Part shown: piece after piece, positions 49,018 to 58,065 of the stretch | Layout of the letters: each line of letters starts with the position of its first letter | Position numbering within the stretch: the first letter of the stretch is position 1 | NCBI GenBank assembly: GCA_902776985.1 | Contig: CACYSD010000007.1 | Location: 62,001 to 126,000, forward strand | DNA from: UBA3839 sp902776985 | GTDB taxonomy: Bacteria; Bacteroidota; Bacteroidia; Bacteroidales; Bacteroidaceae | Reading direction: 5' to 3' | Length of the DNA: 64,000 nt | The notes under the pieces: model-generated | The model's input: the letters and a program-made list of their open reading frames with translations, nothing else | What the model was told of the DNA's origin: nothing | Databases searched by the model: none | Translations under genes and position numbers: made by a program

Positions 49018-50358
49018 ATGGATGCAAAGAAAGTTTTAGCAGACCTTCAACGTCGTTTTCCAAACGAACCAGAGTATCATCAAGCAGTGGAAGAAGTACT
49101 CAGCACTATTGAGGAAGAGTACAACAAACACCCGGAGTTTGACAAGGTGAACCTTGTTGAGCGCCTCTGCATTCCTGATCGTATTTATCAGTTCCGTGTT
49201 ACTTGGACAGACGACAAGGGCAACATCCAGACAAATATGGGTTACCGCGTACAGCACAACAATGCTATCGGTCCCTACAAAGGCGGTATCCGTTTCCACT
49301 CAAGCGTAAACCTCGGAATCCTGAAGTTCCTCGCTTTCGAACAGACTTTCAAGAACTCACTCACAACTCTGCCTATGGGTGGTGGTAAGGGTGGTTCAGA
49401 CTTCTCTCCACGTGGAAAGAGCAACGCAGAAGTTATGCGTTTCTGCCAGGCTTTCATGCTCGAACTTACTCGTCACATCGGTCCAGACGTAGATGTACCT
49501 GCAGGTGACATCGGTGTAGGTGGACGTGAAGTAGGTTTCATGTTCGGTATGTACAAGAAGCTCACTCGTGAATTCTCTGGAGTCCTCACAGGTAAGGGTC
49601 TTGAATTCGGTGGTTCTCTCATCCGTCCTGAAGCAACTGGTTACGGTACAGTTTACTTCCTCCGTGCAATGCTCAAGACTAAGGGCGACAGCATAGAAGG
49701 TAAGAAGGTGCTGATTTCTGGTGCTGGTAACGTGGCACAGTATGCCGCAGAAAAGGTTCTCCAGCTTGGCGGTAAGGTTATGACTATGTCTGACTCAGAC
49801 GGTTATATCTACGATCCAGACGGAATTGACCGTGCTAAACTTGACTACATCATGGAGCTTAAGAACGTATACCGTGGACGTATCCGTGAATATGTTGACC
49901 AGTATCCATCAGCTAAATATGTTGGCGACGGTGCTAAGCCTTGGTTCGAAAAGGCAGATATCGCACTTCCTTGCGCAACTCAGAACGAACTCAACGAAGA
50001 GCAGGCTAAGGCTCTTGTTGCAAACGGTGTAATCGCTGTAGCTGAAGGTGCAAACATGCCATCTACTCCAGGTGCAATCCGCGTATTCCAGGAGGCTAAG
50101 ATTCTCTACTCTCCAGGTAAGGCTTCTAACGCCGGTGGTGTATCTGTCAGCGGTCTTGAAATGTCACAGAACTCAGAGCGTCTGAGCTGGTCTTCTGAAG
50201 AAGTTGACGCTAAGCTCCTCTGGATTATGGAGAACATCCACGAGAACTGCGTGAAGTACGGTACTGAGGCTGACGGTTACGTCAACTACGTGAAGGGTGC
50301 TAACGTTGCCGGCTTCATGAAAGTTGCTAAAGCAATGATGGCACAGGGAATTGTGTAA
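49018..50358 (+). CDS. gdhA: NADP-type glutamate dehydrogenase
   Basis: 446 residues, matching the hexameric bacterial enzymes (about 445). Substrate-binding and catalytic segments are clear: GGIRFHSSVNLGILKFLAFE, the lysine-containing PMGGGKGGSDF near residue 121, DVPAGDIGVGGRE near 159, and the nucleotide-binding GAGNVAQYAAE near 237. It interconverts 2-oxoglutarate plus ammonia and glutamate, the main ammonia-assimilation step in many Bacteroidales. The last seven codons (MAQGIV plus stop) are part of an 86-bp unit repeated downstream. Confidence 0.96.
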   Translation: MDAKKVLADLQRRFPNEPEYHQAVEEVLSTIEEEYNKHPEFDKVNLVERLCIPDRIYQFRVTWTDDKGNIQTNMGYRVQHNNAIGPYKGGIRFHSSVNLGILKFLAFEQTFKNSLTTLPMGGGKGGSDFSPRGKSNAEVMRFCQAFMLELTRHIGPDVDVPAGDIGVGGREVGFMFGMYKKLTREFSGVLTGKGLEFGGSLIRPEATGYGTVYFLRAMLKTKGDSIEGKKVLISGAGNVAQYAAEKVLQLGGKVMTMSDSDGYIYDPDGIDRAKLDYIMELKNVYRGRIREYVDQYPSAKYVGDGAKPWFEKADIALPCATQNELNEEQAKALVANGVIAVAEGANMPSTPGAIRVFQEAKILYSPGKASNAGGVSVSGLEMSQNSERLSWSSEEVDAKLLWIMENIHENCVKYGTEADGYVNYVKGANVAGFMKVAKAMMAQGIV

Positions 50359-50530
50359 TCAATTTCCGCCTGAATGCGAGGAAAACTTCGGCGTAGCGTA
50401 GCGAAGCCAACGTTTTTCTGCAGATGGCACAGGGAATTGTGTAATCAATTTCCGCCTGAATGCGAGGAAAACTTCGGCGTAGCGTAGCGAAGTCAACGTT
50501 TATCTGCGGATGGCACAGGGAATTGTGTAA
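50338..50530. repeat. 86-bp tandem repeat spanning the gdhA 3' end
   Basis: ATGGCACAGGGAATTGTG plus TAA starts at 50338, 50424 and 50510, an exact 86-bp spacing. Units 1 and 2 are almost identical over their length (a few differences such as AAGCC/AAGTC). Unit 3 stops after the copied stop codon. Each full unit contains a short hairpin, ACTTCG with CGAAGT. Confidence 0.93.
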
Positions 50531-50568
50531 AATTCCAAGATAGTTGTTTTCATAAACGTTATATGTGA

Positions 50569-50610
50569 GAGACGCTTGTGTCCGAGAGGGCGCAAGCGTC
50601 TCGTTTTTTT
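50569..50610 (+). terminator. Terminator after gdhA
   Basis: GAGACGCTTG pairs with CAAGCGTCTC over a 14-nt loop and is followed by GTTTTTTT. Confidence 0.92.
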
Positions 50611-50695
50611 GTATTGTTGCTTCTGGGTTTCGATAAAAAAACTTAAAAAAAAGCATAAAGTGAAGAAGTGGAATTTATCATAAGATGAAAACATA

Positions 50696-50703
50696 TATAT
50701 TTG
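50696..50703 (+). promoter_or_regulatory. Promoter -7 box of the efflux operon
   Basis: TATATTTG, with about 150 nt of leader before the first gene; the leader includes an 8-bp tandem repeat. Confidence 0.55.
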
Positions 50704-50805
50704 CAGTGAAAATGAAGACAGATGATTTTTCAAAATTAATTATTTATTATTATAAGGCGTTGGCGGAATAACTATATAACGTAAAGATGACAATAAAGCG
50801 CCTTA

Positions 50806-50837
50806 AAAACTTAAAAACTCAAAAACTTAAAAACTCA
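50806..50837. repeat. 8-bp tandem repeat (ARAACTYA)
   Basis: Four units, AAAACTTA and AAAACTCA alternating, in the leader of the GIN-domain gene. Together with the 86-bp repeats, terminator and promoter, this accounts for the 50359-50850 gap. Confidence 0.88.
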
Positions 50838-50850
50838 AATATAATGCGAT

Positions 50851-51753
50851 ATGAGAAATAGTGTGTATTTACTGGCAATTTGTGCTACTCTTGGACTTAA
50901 CACCCTGACTTCATGCCAGTCGTGTGTCGATGCTGCCAATAAAGCAAAGGAAGCCATTGAGGAAAAGGCTAATGACCGTACCTCACCACGTTATCTGCGT
51001 GATTCGGAAGAGTGGGGCAAGGTTGTGAAGAATAGAATAGATGTTACGGATTTCTCCCAGCTCGAGGCTGTAGGACTGGTTGACATTGTATATGAGCAAA
51101 AGGATTCCTTCTCAGTCTATGTACATGGAAACGAGAAAGTGCTCGACCTCTATGACTTTGAAGTGAATAACGGCAAGCTCCAGGCTAAGTTCAAGTCCGA
51201 CGAGAAAGGTCGCAAAACCATGCCAGCCATACGCATTTATGTGGAAGCTCCCAATGTTGATTTTATTCATATGTCAGGCTCTGGTGACGTCTATCTCACA
51301 TCTCCTGCCATCCTTGAGGGCGATTTGACCATTACCATCGACGGCAGTGGTGATATTGACATAAAGGATCTCAGTTGCGCTGCATTTAAGGTTCAGATAA
51401 ACGGAAGTGGTGATTTCAATATGGATAATCTGGAGTGTGAGAACGCCAGTATGACAGTTAATGGTTCTGGTGATGTCAAAGCAGCCAGCGTGGCTTGTAT
51501 GGACGATGCGTCATTTGTGATAAACGGTTCCGGAGACATCAACAGCAGTGTCACTTGCCGCAATCTTCATGCAGAGTTGAATGGCGACGGAGAGGCTAAA
51601 TTCAACGTAAAAAGCACTCTTGTAGAAGCGATTAGTGTGGGCAAGGGCGAGATTGAGTTGAAAGGTACTACAAAGAAATTCATAAAGCAGAAGAGAGGAC
51701 TTGGAAAGATTGTCAGCAAGGATCTCGAAGCTGACGATGTCGAATTACGATAA
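50851..51753 (+). CDS. GIN-domain lipoprotein
   Basis: 300 residues. The start shows a lipoprotein signal (LGLNTLTSC, lipid-anchored cysteine near residue 22). The mature part is a head-GIN-type (DUF2807) beta-helical domain with regular repeats carrying GSGD in most turns (MSGSGDVYL, IDGSGDIDIKDL, INGSGDFNMDNL, VNGSGDVKAASV). Such domains form right-handed beta-solenoids in Bacteroidetes envelope proteins; the ligand is unknown. It lies 9 bp before the ABC ATPase and so is probably the first gene of the efflux operon, perhaps an accessory envelope component. Confidence 0.88.
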   Translation: MRNSVYLLAICATLGLNTLTSCQSCVDAANKAKEAIEEKANDRTSPRYLRDSEEWGKVVKNRIDVTDFSQLEAVGLVDIVYEQKDSFSVYVHGNEKVLDLYDFEVNNGKLQAKFKSDEKGRKTMPAIRIYVEAPNVDFIHMSGSGDVYLTSPAILEGDLTITIDGSGDIDIKDLSCAAFKVQINGSGDFNMDNLECENASMTVNGSGDVKAASVACMDDASFVINGSGDINSSVTCRNLHAELNGDGEAKFNVKSTLVEAISVGKGEIELKGTTKKFIKQKRGLGKIVSKDLEADDVELR

Positions 51754-51762
51754 TTTCCCGGA

Positions 51763-52479
51763 ATGATACATCTTGAGAATATCCACAAAACCTATCGTGG
51801 AGGAAATGATCTGCATGTGCTCAAGGGCATAAACCTTGACATTGCCAAGGGAGAGTTTGTCAGTATTATGGGTGCATCAGGTTCGGGCAAGTCAACTCTT
51901 CTCAACATCCTTGGTATTCTTGATGACTATGATGAGGGTGTTTACACGCTTGACGGTACGCTTATTCGCGGATTGAGTGAGGTACGCGCTGCTGATTTCC
52001 GCAATCGCATGATAGGCTTTATATTCCAGTCGTTCAACCTTATTCCTTTTAAGGATGCAATGGAAAACGTGGCTCTCCCGTTGTTCTACCAGGGTGTGCC
52101 GCGAAGAAAAAGAAATGCACTTGCACTTGAATATCTCGACAAATTGGGACTGAAAGAGTGGGCACACCATCTGCCAAATCAGTTGTCGGGAGGTCAGAAA
52201 CAGCGAGTCGCCATTGCCCGAGCACTTATCACCCAGCCAAAAATTATTCTAGCCGACGAACCCACAGGTGCGTTGGACAGTAAAACAAGTATCGAAGTGA
52301 TGCAGATACTTAAGCAGCTGCATGACGACGGCATGACCATTGTGGTTGTGACTCATGAGAGTGGAGTGGCATATCAGGCTGAAAAAATTGTTCATATCAA
52401 GGATGGGCTGATAGGTGACATCGAACTTGTCACCGAACAGTCAAGAACGCCTTTCTCTATGAACGGCATGATGAAATAA
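51763..52479 (+). CDS. ABC transporter ATP-binding protein (MacB/LolD type)
   Basis: 238 residues. Walker A GASGSGKST near residue 36, Q-loop region FIFQSFNLIPF, signature LSGGQKQRVAIARAL near 143 and Walker B ILADEPTGALD near 163. It energises the two FtsX-like permeases encoded next. In the MacB family the ATPase powers movement of the periplasmic part instead of carrying substrate through the inner membrane. Confidence 0.94.
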   Translation: MIHLENIHKTYRGGNDLHVLKGINLDIAKGEFVSIMGASGSGKSTLLNILGILDDYDEGVYTLDGTLIRGLSEVRAADFRNRMIGFIFQSFNLIPFKDAMENVALPLFYQGVPRRKRNALALEYLDKLGLKEWAHHLPNQLSGGQKQRVAIARALITQPKIILADEPTGALDSKTSIEVMQILKQLHDDGMTIVVVTHESGVAYQAEKIVHIKDGLIGDIELVTEQSRTPFSMNGMMK

Positions 52480-52501
52480 AAAAAGAACACAACAAACATA
52501 A

Positions 52502-53749
52502 ATGAATACACTTCGCGAGGTATGGGACGCCGTCATACGTAATAAGATGCGTATGTTGGCAACAGGCATAGCGGTGGCCAGCGGCATTTTCCTGATGATT
52601 GTGCTACTTGGTGCCGGAAATGGTATTATCCATACCCTTGAACAGGATAGCGAAGGATTGAATCTTGATGCCATAAACATCTGGCCAGGAATAACGTCAA
52701 AACCATTCAACGGACTTAAAGAGGGTCGTAGCATACAACTGTACGACGATGACCGTAAGATGTTGCAGATGAGCTATAAGGATGATATAGAATCAGCTTC
52801 CGCCCAACTTGAGCACTCTGAGACAGCGAGTACAGGACGTTTTCATATAAGTGTTTCACTTATGGGTGTATTTCCTTCTTACACTGAAGTGGAAAACATT
52901 CCAATACAGCGAGGCAGGTTTCTGAACGAGATTGATATGCGGGAACGTAGGCGAGTAGTTGTGATTGATGAAAAGACCGAGAAGGCTCTTTTTGGGAAAG
53001 GTGTTAACAGCATAGCACGTACGGTGCGTGTCGGAAATTTCGCATACAATATAGTAGGGGTGTATAAGAGCGATTTTGTGTTCAGCAACTCTTCGATGTA
53101 TGCACCCTTTACCACCGTCCATGGCATCTACGGAGGTGGTCAGAAGGTAGAGCAAATCACTTTAAAGGCTCGAGCAGGAGGTTCTGAGGAGCAGATGAAA
53201 GAACTGTCAGAAGGCATACGTCATTCACTTGGCGCTCGTCACGAGTTTGATCCGGAAGACCGCCGAGCTGTGTGGATATGGAATTCAGCCGAAGACAACG
53301 CTTCCATGAATCAATCAAAGAAGATTCTTAATACGTCCTTTTGGATTCTTGGCTTGCTGACTTTGCTGAGTGGCATAGTCGGTGTGAGCAACATCATGCT
53401 CATTTCTGTAAAAGAAAGGACTCATGAATTCGGAATACGCCGCGCTCTTGGTGCCCGTCCCTGGAGTATCATCCGCATGGTTATGCTGGAGAGTGTGCTG
53501 ATTACCACTTTCTTTGGCTATTGTGGAATGTTTGCCGGTATAGTCTTCTGCGAATGGATGGACAAGTCGGTCGGTTCCACAGTCGTTGATATAGGTGTTT
53601 TCCAACAGCATGTGTTTGTAGATCCGACAGTTGACTTGGGAACGTGTGTTCAAGCCACTATAGTGATGATTATAGCTGGTGCGCTTGCTGGCTTCTTCCC
53701 GGCTAAGCGTGCAGCTCAGGTGAAACCAATAGAAGCACTTAGGGGATAA
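52502..53749 (+). CDS. MacB-like ABC transporter permease 1
   Basis: 415 residues. One N-terminal membrane segment (about 21-40), a periplasmic MacB-type domain (about 45-270), and three C-terminal membrane segments (about 285-310, 335-365, 375-400). The C-terminal FtsX region has LLSGIVGVSNIMLISVKERTHE and FGIRRALGARPWSIIRM. It is probably a partner to the second permease as a heterodimer. It lies 22 bp after the ATPase and 7 bp before permease 2. Confidence 0.92.
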   Translation: MNTLREVWDAVIRNKMRMLATGIAVASGIFLMIVLLGAGNGIIHTLEQDSEGLNLDAINIWPGITSKPFNGLKEGRSIQLYDDDRKMLQMSYKDDIESASAQLEHSETASTGRFHISVSLMGVFPSYTEVENIPIQRGRFLNEIDMRERRRVVVIDEKTEKALFGKGVNSIARTVRVGNFAYNIVGVYKSDFVFSNSSMYAPFTTVHGIYGGGQKVEQITLKARAGGSEEQMKELSEGIRHSLGARHEFDPEDRRAVWIWNSAEDNASMNQSKKILNTSFWILGLLTLLSGIVGVSNIMLISVKERTHEFGIRRALGARPWSIIRMVMLESVLITTFFGYCGMFAGIVFCEWMDKSVGSTVVDIGVFQQHVFVDPTVDLGTCVQATIVMIIAGALAGFFPAKRAAQVKPIEALRG

Positions 53750-53756
53750 TAGAAGA

Positions 53757-55031
53757 ATGAAAATACGTCTTTTTGATCTGGACTCCTGGAGCGAGATCGT
53801 CGATGCTCTTTCTAAGAATCGGCTTCGCTCTTTCCTCACTGCTTTTGGCATTTTCTGGGGCGTTTTCATGCTGGTACTCCTGATGGGAGGAGGTAAAGGA
53901 CTGGAGTCGATGTTGGCTAATAATTTTGCAGGATTCGCATCAAATAGCGGATTTATGGGAACTATGCGCACCAGTCGCCCTTATATGGGATTCCGGGAAG
54001 GGCGTGTGTGGGAGTTGGATATGAGCGACATTGACCGTGTGCGCAACTCTGTTCCTGAAATAGAAATACTTACTCCAACCAACAACAGATGGGGGGCCAA
54101 TGCTGTTCGAAACAATAAAACCATCTCTGTAAGCATTACTGGAATTTATCCTGACTATCTCAAGGTGAGCAATCCACGACTGAAGGCAGGACGTGTCATC
54201 AACGATATTGATATAGCTCAGGAACGCAAGGTGTGTATCATCGGTTCCAGAATAGCAGAGGAACTTTTTCCTGGCGAAGATGATATTTGTGGCAAACGTA
54301 TTCAAATCGATAATATATATTATACAGTCATCGGACTTAGCGGACGTTCAGGCAATGGTATAAATATCAACGGAAATGCCTTGACTACGGTTGAAATTCC
54401 CTTTACTACAATGCAGCGTGCATATGGCATGGGACAACACATCGGACTATTGACCTATACTGCCCGTCCGGGATATAAGATATCAATGGTGCAAGAGAAA
54501 GTCGAGGCTGTTGTGAAACGTGCACACTGCATCCACCCCGATGATGAGCAGGCTGTATTGAAGGTAAATGCAGAAGCGATGTTTTCACTCGTGGACAACC
54601 TGTTCACGGGAATTAGCATTCTGGTGTGGATGATAGGTCTTGGTACATTGCTTAGCGGTGCTATAGGCGTTAGCAATATCATGATGGTAACGGTGAGGGA
54701 ACGCACTACTGAAATCGGAATCCGCCGTGCCATCGGTGCAACTCCAATAATGATTCTTCGCCAAATCATCAGTGAGAGTGTCTTACTAACATTGATTGCA
54801 GGGTTGAGTGGCATTCTCTTTTCCGTGCTGATTTTGCATGTAGTGGAGACTGCAGTGAACGCTTCGCCTACAGATGCGGCAGATCCAGCAAACGCCACTT
54901 TTCAGATATCATTCTGGTTGGCTATTGGGGCAGCGGCTATCATTGCTTTGCTTGGCGTTGTTGCAGGTATCGCTCCTGCTATAAGAGCGATGAAGATAAA
55001 GCCTGTTGAAGCGATGAGGGATGATGAATAA
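53757..55031 (+). CDS. MacB-like ABC transporter permease 2
   Basis: 424 residues with the same layout as permease 1: one N-terminal membrane segment (FLTAFGIFWGVFMLVLLMGG), a periplasmic domain and three C-terminal segments. FtsX-type motifs: LLSGAIGVSNIMMVTVRER and IGIRRAIGATPIMILRQI. The two permeases diverge in the periplasmic part, consistent with a heterodimer. Confidence 0.92.
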   Translation: MKIRLFDLDSWSEIVDALSKNRLRSFLTAFGIFWGVFMLVLLMGGGKGLESMLANNFAGFASNSGFMGTMRTSRPYMGFREGRVWELDMSDIDRVRNSVPEIEILTPTNNRWGANAVRNNKTISVSITGIYPDYLKVSNPRLKAGRVINDIDIAQERKVCIIGSRIAEELFPGEDDICGKRIQIDNIYYTVIGLSGRSGNGININGNALTTVEIPFTTMQRAYGMGQHIGLLTYTARPGYKISMVQEKVEAVVKRAHCIHPDDEQAVLKVNAEAMFSLVDNLFTGISILVWMIGLGTLLSGAIGVSNIMMVTVRERTTEIGIRRAIGATPIMILRQIISESVLLTLIAGLSGILFSVLILHVVETAVNASPTDAADPANATFQISFWLAIGAAAIIALLGVVAGIAPAIRAMKIKPVEAMRDDE

Positions 55032-55056
55032 AAGACATAATTTATTTTAAAAAAAT

Positions 55057-56157
55057 ATGAGAAAAATTCTAAAATGGGTTGGCGTAGCAGCCATTGCACT
55101 TGTCTTTATAGGGACTTTCATGTTTCTCTATCAAAAGTCACAGCCTCGTATTGTAAGGTACGAAATAAACATTGTCACAGTCAAAGACCTTGAAAAGAGT
55201 ACAATCGTTACTGGCAAGGTAGAACCGCGCGACGAAGTTAATATCAAACCACAGATATCAGGCATTATCGCAGAACTGTATAAACAGCCAGGACAGACAG
55301 TAAAGAAGGATGAAGTGATAGCAAAGGTGAAGGTTATTCCTGATATGGGAAATCTGTCGTCGGCAGAGAATCGTGTGCGCCTGGCAGAACTCTCGCTCTC
55401 TCAGGCTCGTACTGATTTTACCCGTATGCAGAATCTCAAACGTGAGAAGGTGGTGACAGACGAAGAGTATGAGAACAGCGAACTTAAATACCATCAGGCA
55501 GAAGAGGAACTTAAGAACGCCAAGGATGCACTTAATATCGTGCGTGAGGGAGTGTCATTGTCAAATGCACAGATGAGCACAACACTTATCCGTAGCACCA
55601 TAGACGGACTCATTCTCGATATTCCTGTGAAAGTAGGAAACAGTGTTATTCTCAGCAACTCTTTCAATGACGGAACCACAATCGCAACCATTGCCAATAT
55701 GCAGGACCTTATCTTCAAGGGGAAGATTGACGAGACGGAAGTCGGACGCCTCACAGAGGGCATGCCTGTTGTGATAAGCATAGGAGCATTGCCTGACGTG
55801 CGACTTGACGCAACACTGGAATATATCTCTCCGAAGGGGGTAGAGGAGAATGGTGCAAATCAGTTTGAAATCAAAGCTGCCATAACCATCCCGCAAGGTG
55901 TGAAAATTCGTTCAGGCTACAGTGCCAACGGCGAGATCGTACTGCAAAAAGTGCAAAAAGCTATTACCATCCCTGAAGCCTCTCTTTATTTCCAGGGCGA
56001 TACTACTCTTGTGTATGTGCTAACCGACAGTAATGACGGTCAGCAGCACTTTCAGAAGCGAGTTGTCACTACTGGAGTAAGCGATGGAATAGATATAGAG
56101 ATAAAGAAGGGACTGAAACAAGGTGAGAAGATACGTGGAATAGAAATAATCGAATAG
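55057..56157 (+). CDS. Periplasmic adaptor protein (MacA-like)
   Basis: 366 residues. One N-terminal membrane segment (about 7-25), a lipoyl-like half (IIAELYKQPGQTVKKDEVIAK near residue 68), an alpha-helical hairpin (about 100-170, ELSLSQARTDFTRMQNLKRE) and a beta-barrel/membrane-proximal part (about 200-330). It bridges the MacB-like pump and the TolC-like channel across the periplasm. It ends 4 bp before the TolC gene. Confidence 0.93.
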   Translation: MRKILKWVGVAAIALVFIGTFMFLYQKSQPRIVRYEINIVTVKDLEKSTIVTGKVEPRDEVNIKPQISGIIAELYKQPGQTVKKDEVIAKVKVIPDMGNLSSAENRVRLAELSLSQARTDFTRMQNLKREKVVTDEEYENSELKYHQAEEELKNAKDALNIVREGVSLSNAQMSTTLIRSTIDGLILDIPVKVGNSVILSNSFNDGTTIATIANMQDLIFKGKIDETEVGRLTEGMPVVISIGALPDVRLDATLEYISPKGVEENGANQFEIKAAITIPQGVKIRSGYSANGEIVLQKVQKAITIPEASLYFQGDTTLVYVLTDSNDGQQHFQKRVVTTGVSDGIDIEIKKGLKQGEKIRGIEIIE

Positions 56158-56161
56158 GAGC

Positions 56162-57487
56162 ATGAAAAAGATTCTGTTAACCCTTGTGGCACTTGCTTCA
56201 GTGTGCCATGCTACTGCTCAGACAAATTCCGCATGGACTTTGCGTCAGTGCGTAGAATATGCCATTGAACACAACATAACTGTGAAGCAGCGAGAAAACA
56301 GTGTGAAGGCATCCGAAGTCGAACTGAGCACAGCTCGCAATTCCCGGCTTCCAGACCTTCACGCTTCGGCTAATCAGAGTTTTAATTTTGGACGAGGACT
56401 GACTTCCATGAACACTTACACCAATCGCAATACTCAAAGCACGGGATTCGATATGGGAACAAGTGTGCCGCTCTATACAGGTGGACAGATTTCAGGAACG
56501 ATAGCTGTAAGCCGAATCAACCTGGAGGTGGCAATGGCTGATTTGGAACGTGCTCGTGAAGACATCAGCCTTCAGGTGGTATCTACCTATTTACAGGTGC
56601 TTTATCAGCGGGAATTGCTCAATGTGGCAAAAGAACAGCTGAATTTAAGCAAGGAACAACTGAGACGTATTGAAGTGCTGTACAACAATGGTAAGGCGTC
56701 CTCTGCAGACGTGGCAGAGGCTCGCGCTGCGGTGGCAAATGATGAACTTTCAGTTACCCAGCAGAATAATGCACATCAGCTTGCACTTCTTGACCTTGTA
56801 CAATTGCTTGAGATCAACTCTCCTGAGGGATTCGACATAGACTATGATATCATTGCGGATACATCTCTCTTGCCAGATTCATTAACTGCCATTACCATGC
56901 CTTCTCTCTTGCTCACCGAGCAACGCCCTGCGCTAAGGGCTGAAGTACTGAAGCTACAGGGTGCCCAACGTAGTGTGCGGACTGCTAAAAGTGGTTACTA
57001 TCCCAATATCAGCCTTAGTGCAGGACTGGGGTCGAGCTACTATAAAACGAGTGGATTCCAGGCGGAATCTTTTGGCAAGCAGCTCGATAACAACTTTAAC
57101 AGATATGTGGGAGTGTCGTTATCGGTGCCTGTCTTTAACCGCTTCTCAACGCGTAATTCCGTGAGACAGGCGCGACTGCAGGTGGAGAATCAGCAGCTTA
57201 CACTTGAAAACACACGCAATTCACTGTATAAGGAGATGCAGCAGGCATATTACAATGCCCTTGCGGCACAACGGCAGTACTGTGCCAGCAGCACAGCTGC
57301 GGATGCTGCTCAGGAAGCTTTCCGCTTAGTACAACACAAATATGAGAATGGTAAGGCTACACAGACGGAATACGAGGAATCACGTACACGTATGCTGAAA
57401 GCGGTGGCTGATCTGCTTCAAGCCAAATACACATATATTTTCAGAAGCAAAATCCTCAATTTCTATCAGGGAGAGCCTCTCTGCTGA
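56162..57487 (+). CDS. TolC-family outer-membrane efflux channel
   Basis: 441 residues. Signal peptide (1-20, ending ATAQT), then two repeats of the outer-membrane efflux protein type (about 25-220 and 235-430, each long helices: EYAIEHNITVKQREN, ARAAVANDELSVTQQNN, then RQARLQVENQQLTLENTRN). It forms the outer-membrane duct of the tripartite exporter. Substrates may be drugs, peptides or lipoprotein-like molecules. It is the last gene of the operon, convergent with the HsdR-N gene 3 bp away, and no terminator is seen between. Confidence 0.93.
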   Translation: MKKILLTLVALASVCHATAQTNSAWTLRQCVEYAIEHNITVKQRENSVKASEVELSTARNSRLPDLHASANQSFNFGRGLTSMNTYTNRNTQSTGFDMGTSVPLYTGGQISGTIAVSRINLEVAMADLERAREDISLQVVSTYLQVLYQRELLNVAKEQLNLSKEQLRRIEVLYNNGKASSADVAEARAAVANDELSVTQQNNAHQLALLDLVQLLEINSPEGFDIDYDIIADTSLLPDSLTAITMPSLLLTEQRPALRAEVLKLQGAQRSVRTAKSGYYPNISLSAGLGSSYYKTSGFQAESFGKQLDNNFNRYVGVSLSVPVFNRFSTRNSVRQARLQVENQQLTLENTRNSLYKEMQQAYYNALAAQRQYCASSTAADAAQEAFRLVQHKYENGKATQTEYEESRTRMLKAVADLLQAKYTYIFRSKILNFYQGEPLC

Positions 57488-57490
57488 TAA

Positions 57491-57964
57491 TCATTCATTT
57501 CCCAGCACCGTTTCGGCGTTGGGAATTTCTTTTAGAAACTCGTAGGTCTGACGCTCATAATCCATACGGCAGGCGAAATGATGCATGCCGTTGCTCACAA
57601 CCAGATAATCAACGTGCATGACCATATTGTAGCGGCATATCTGGTCAAACACTCGTTGAGTGATTTCAACCGACGGACGCTTGTATTCCAAAATCATGCG
57701 CGGACGCAGCTGCTTGTCATAGACCACAGTGTCGCACCTGCGACTCATCCCGTTAAGGCTCAGAGACACCTCATTTGCTGTCAATGAAGACGAAAAACCA
57801 TAGTTCGTCAGCAGCATATTGACAAAGTGCTGGCGAACCCATTCCTCAGGTGTCAATGCCACAAATCGCTGACGGAGTGTGTCGAATATCCTGACATTCT
57901 TGCCCTCACGACGGATGTTGGCATTAAAAGGCGGAAGGTTCAAAGTAGGAAAGGGATTATTCAT
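57491..57964 (-). CDS. HsdR N-terminal (PD-(D/E)XK) domain protein
   Basis: 157 residues corresponding to the N-terminal nuclease-fold part of type I restriction HsdR. PD-(D/E)XK-like residues are seen in CDTVVYDKQL and MILEYKRPSVEI (EYK). Nothing of the HsdR helicase motor, HsdM or HsdS is present nearby, so it is not a type I restriction system. The gene is divergent from holA and convergent with the TolC gene. Such stand-alone proteins are common beside holA in Bacteroidales; their role is unknown. Confidence 0.82.
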   Translation of the reverse strand: MNNPFPTLNLPPFNANIRREGKNVRIFDTLRQRFVALTPEEWVRQHFVNMLLTNYGFSSSLTANEVSLSLNGMSRRCDTVVYDKQLRPRMILEYKRPSVEITQRVFDQICRYNMVMHVDYLVVSNGMHHFACRMDYERQTYEFLKEIPNAETVLGNE

Positions 57965-58010
57965 AACAGGTTTTTCGTTGCTTTTACTTTATTTATTGAT
58001 GCGAATTCGC

Positions 58011-58018
58011 TATATTTG
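58011..58018 (+). promoter_or_regulatory. holA promoter -7 box
   Basis: TATATTTG, about 48 bp before the ATG at 58066. Confidence 0.6.
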
Positions 58019-58065
58019 CACAATATCTCGCATAATGCGTGACAAAATTAACATAAAAATCCGAT

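Noticed and set aside
57491..57964. Type I restriction-modification system
   Set aside because: Only an HsdR N-terminal domain is present, without the motor domain, HsdM or HsdS.
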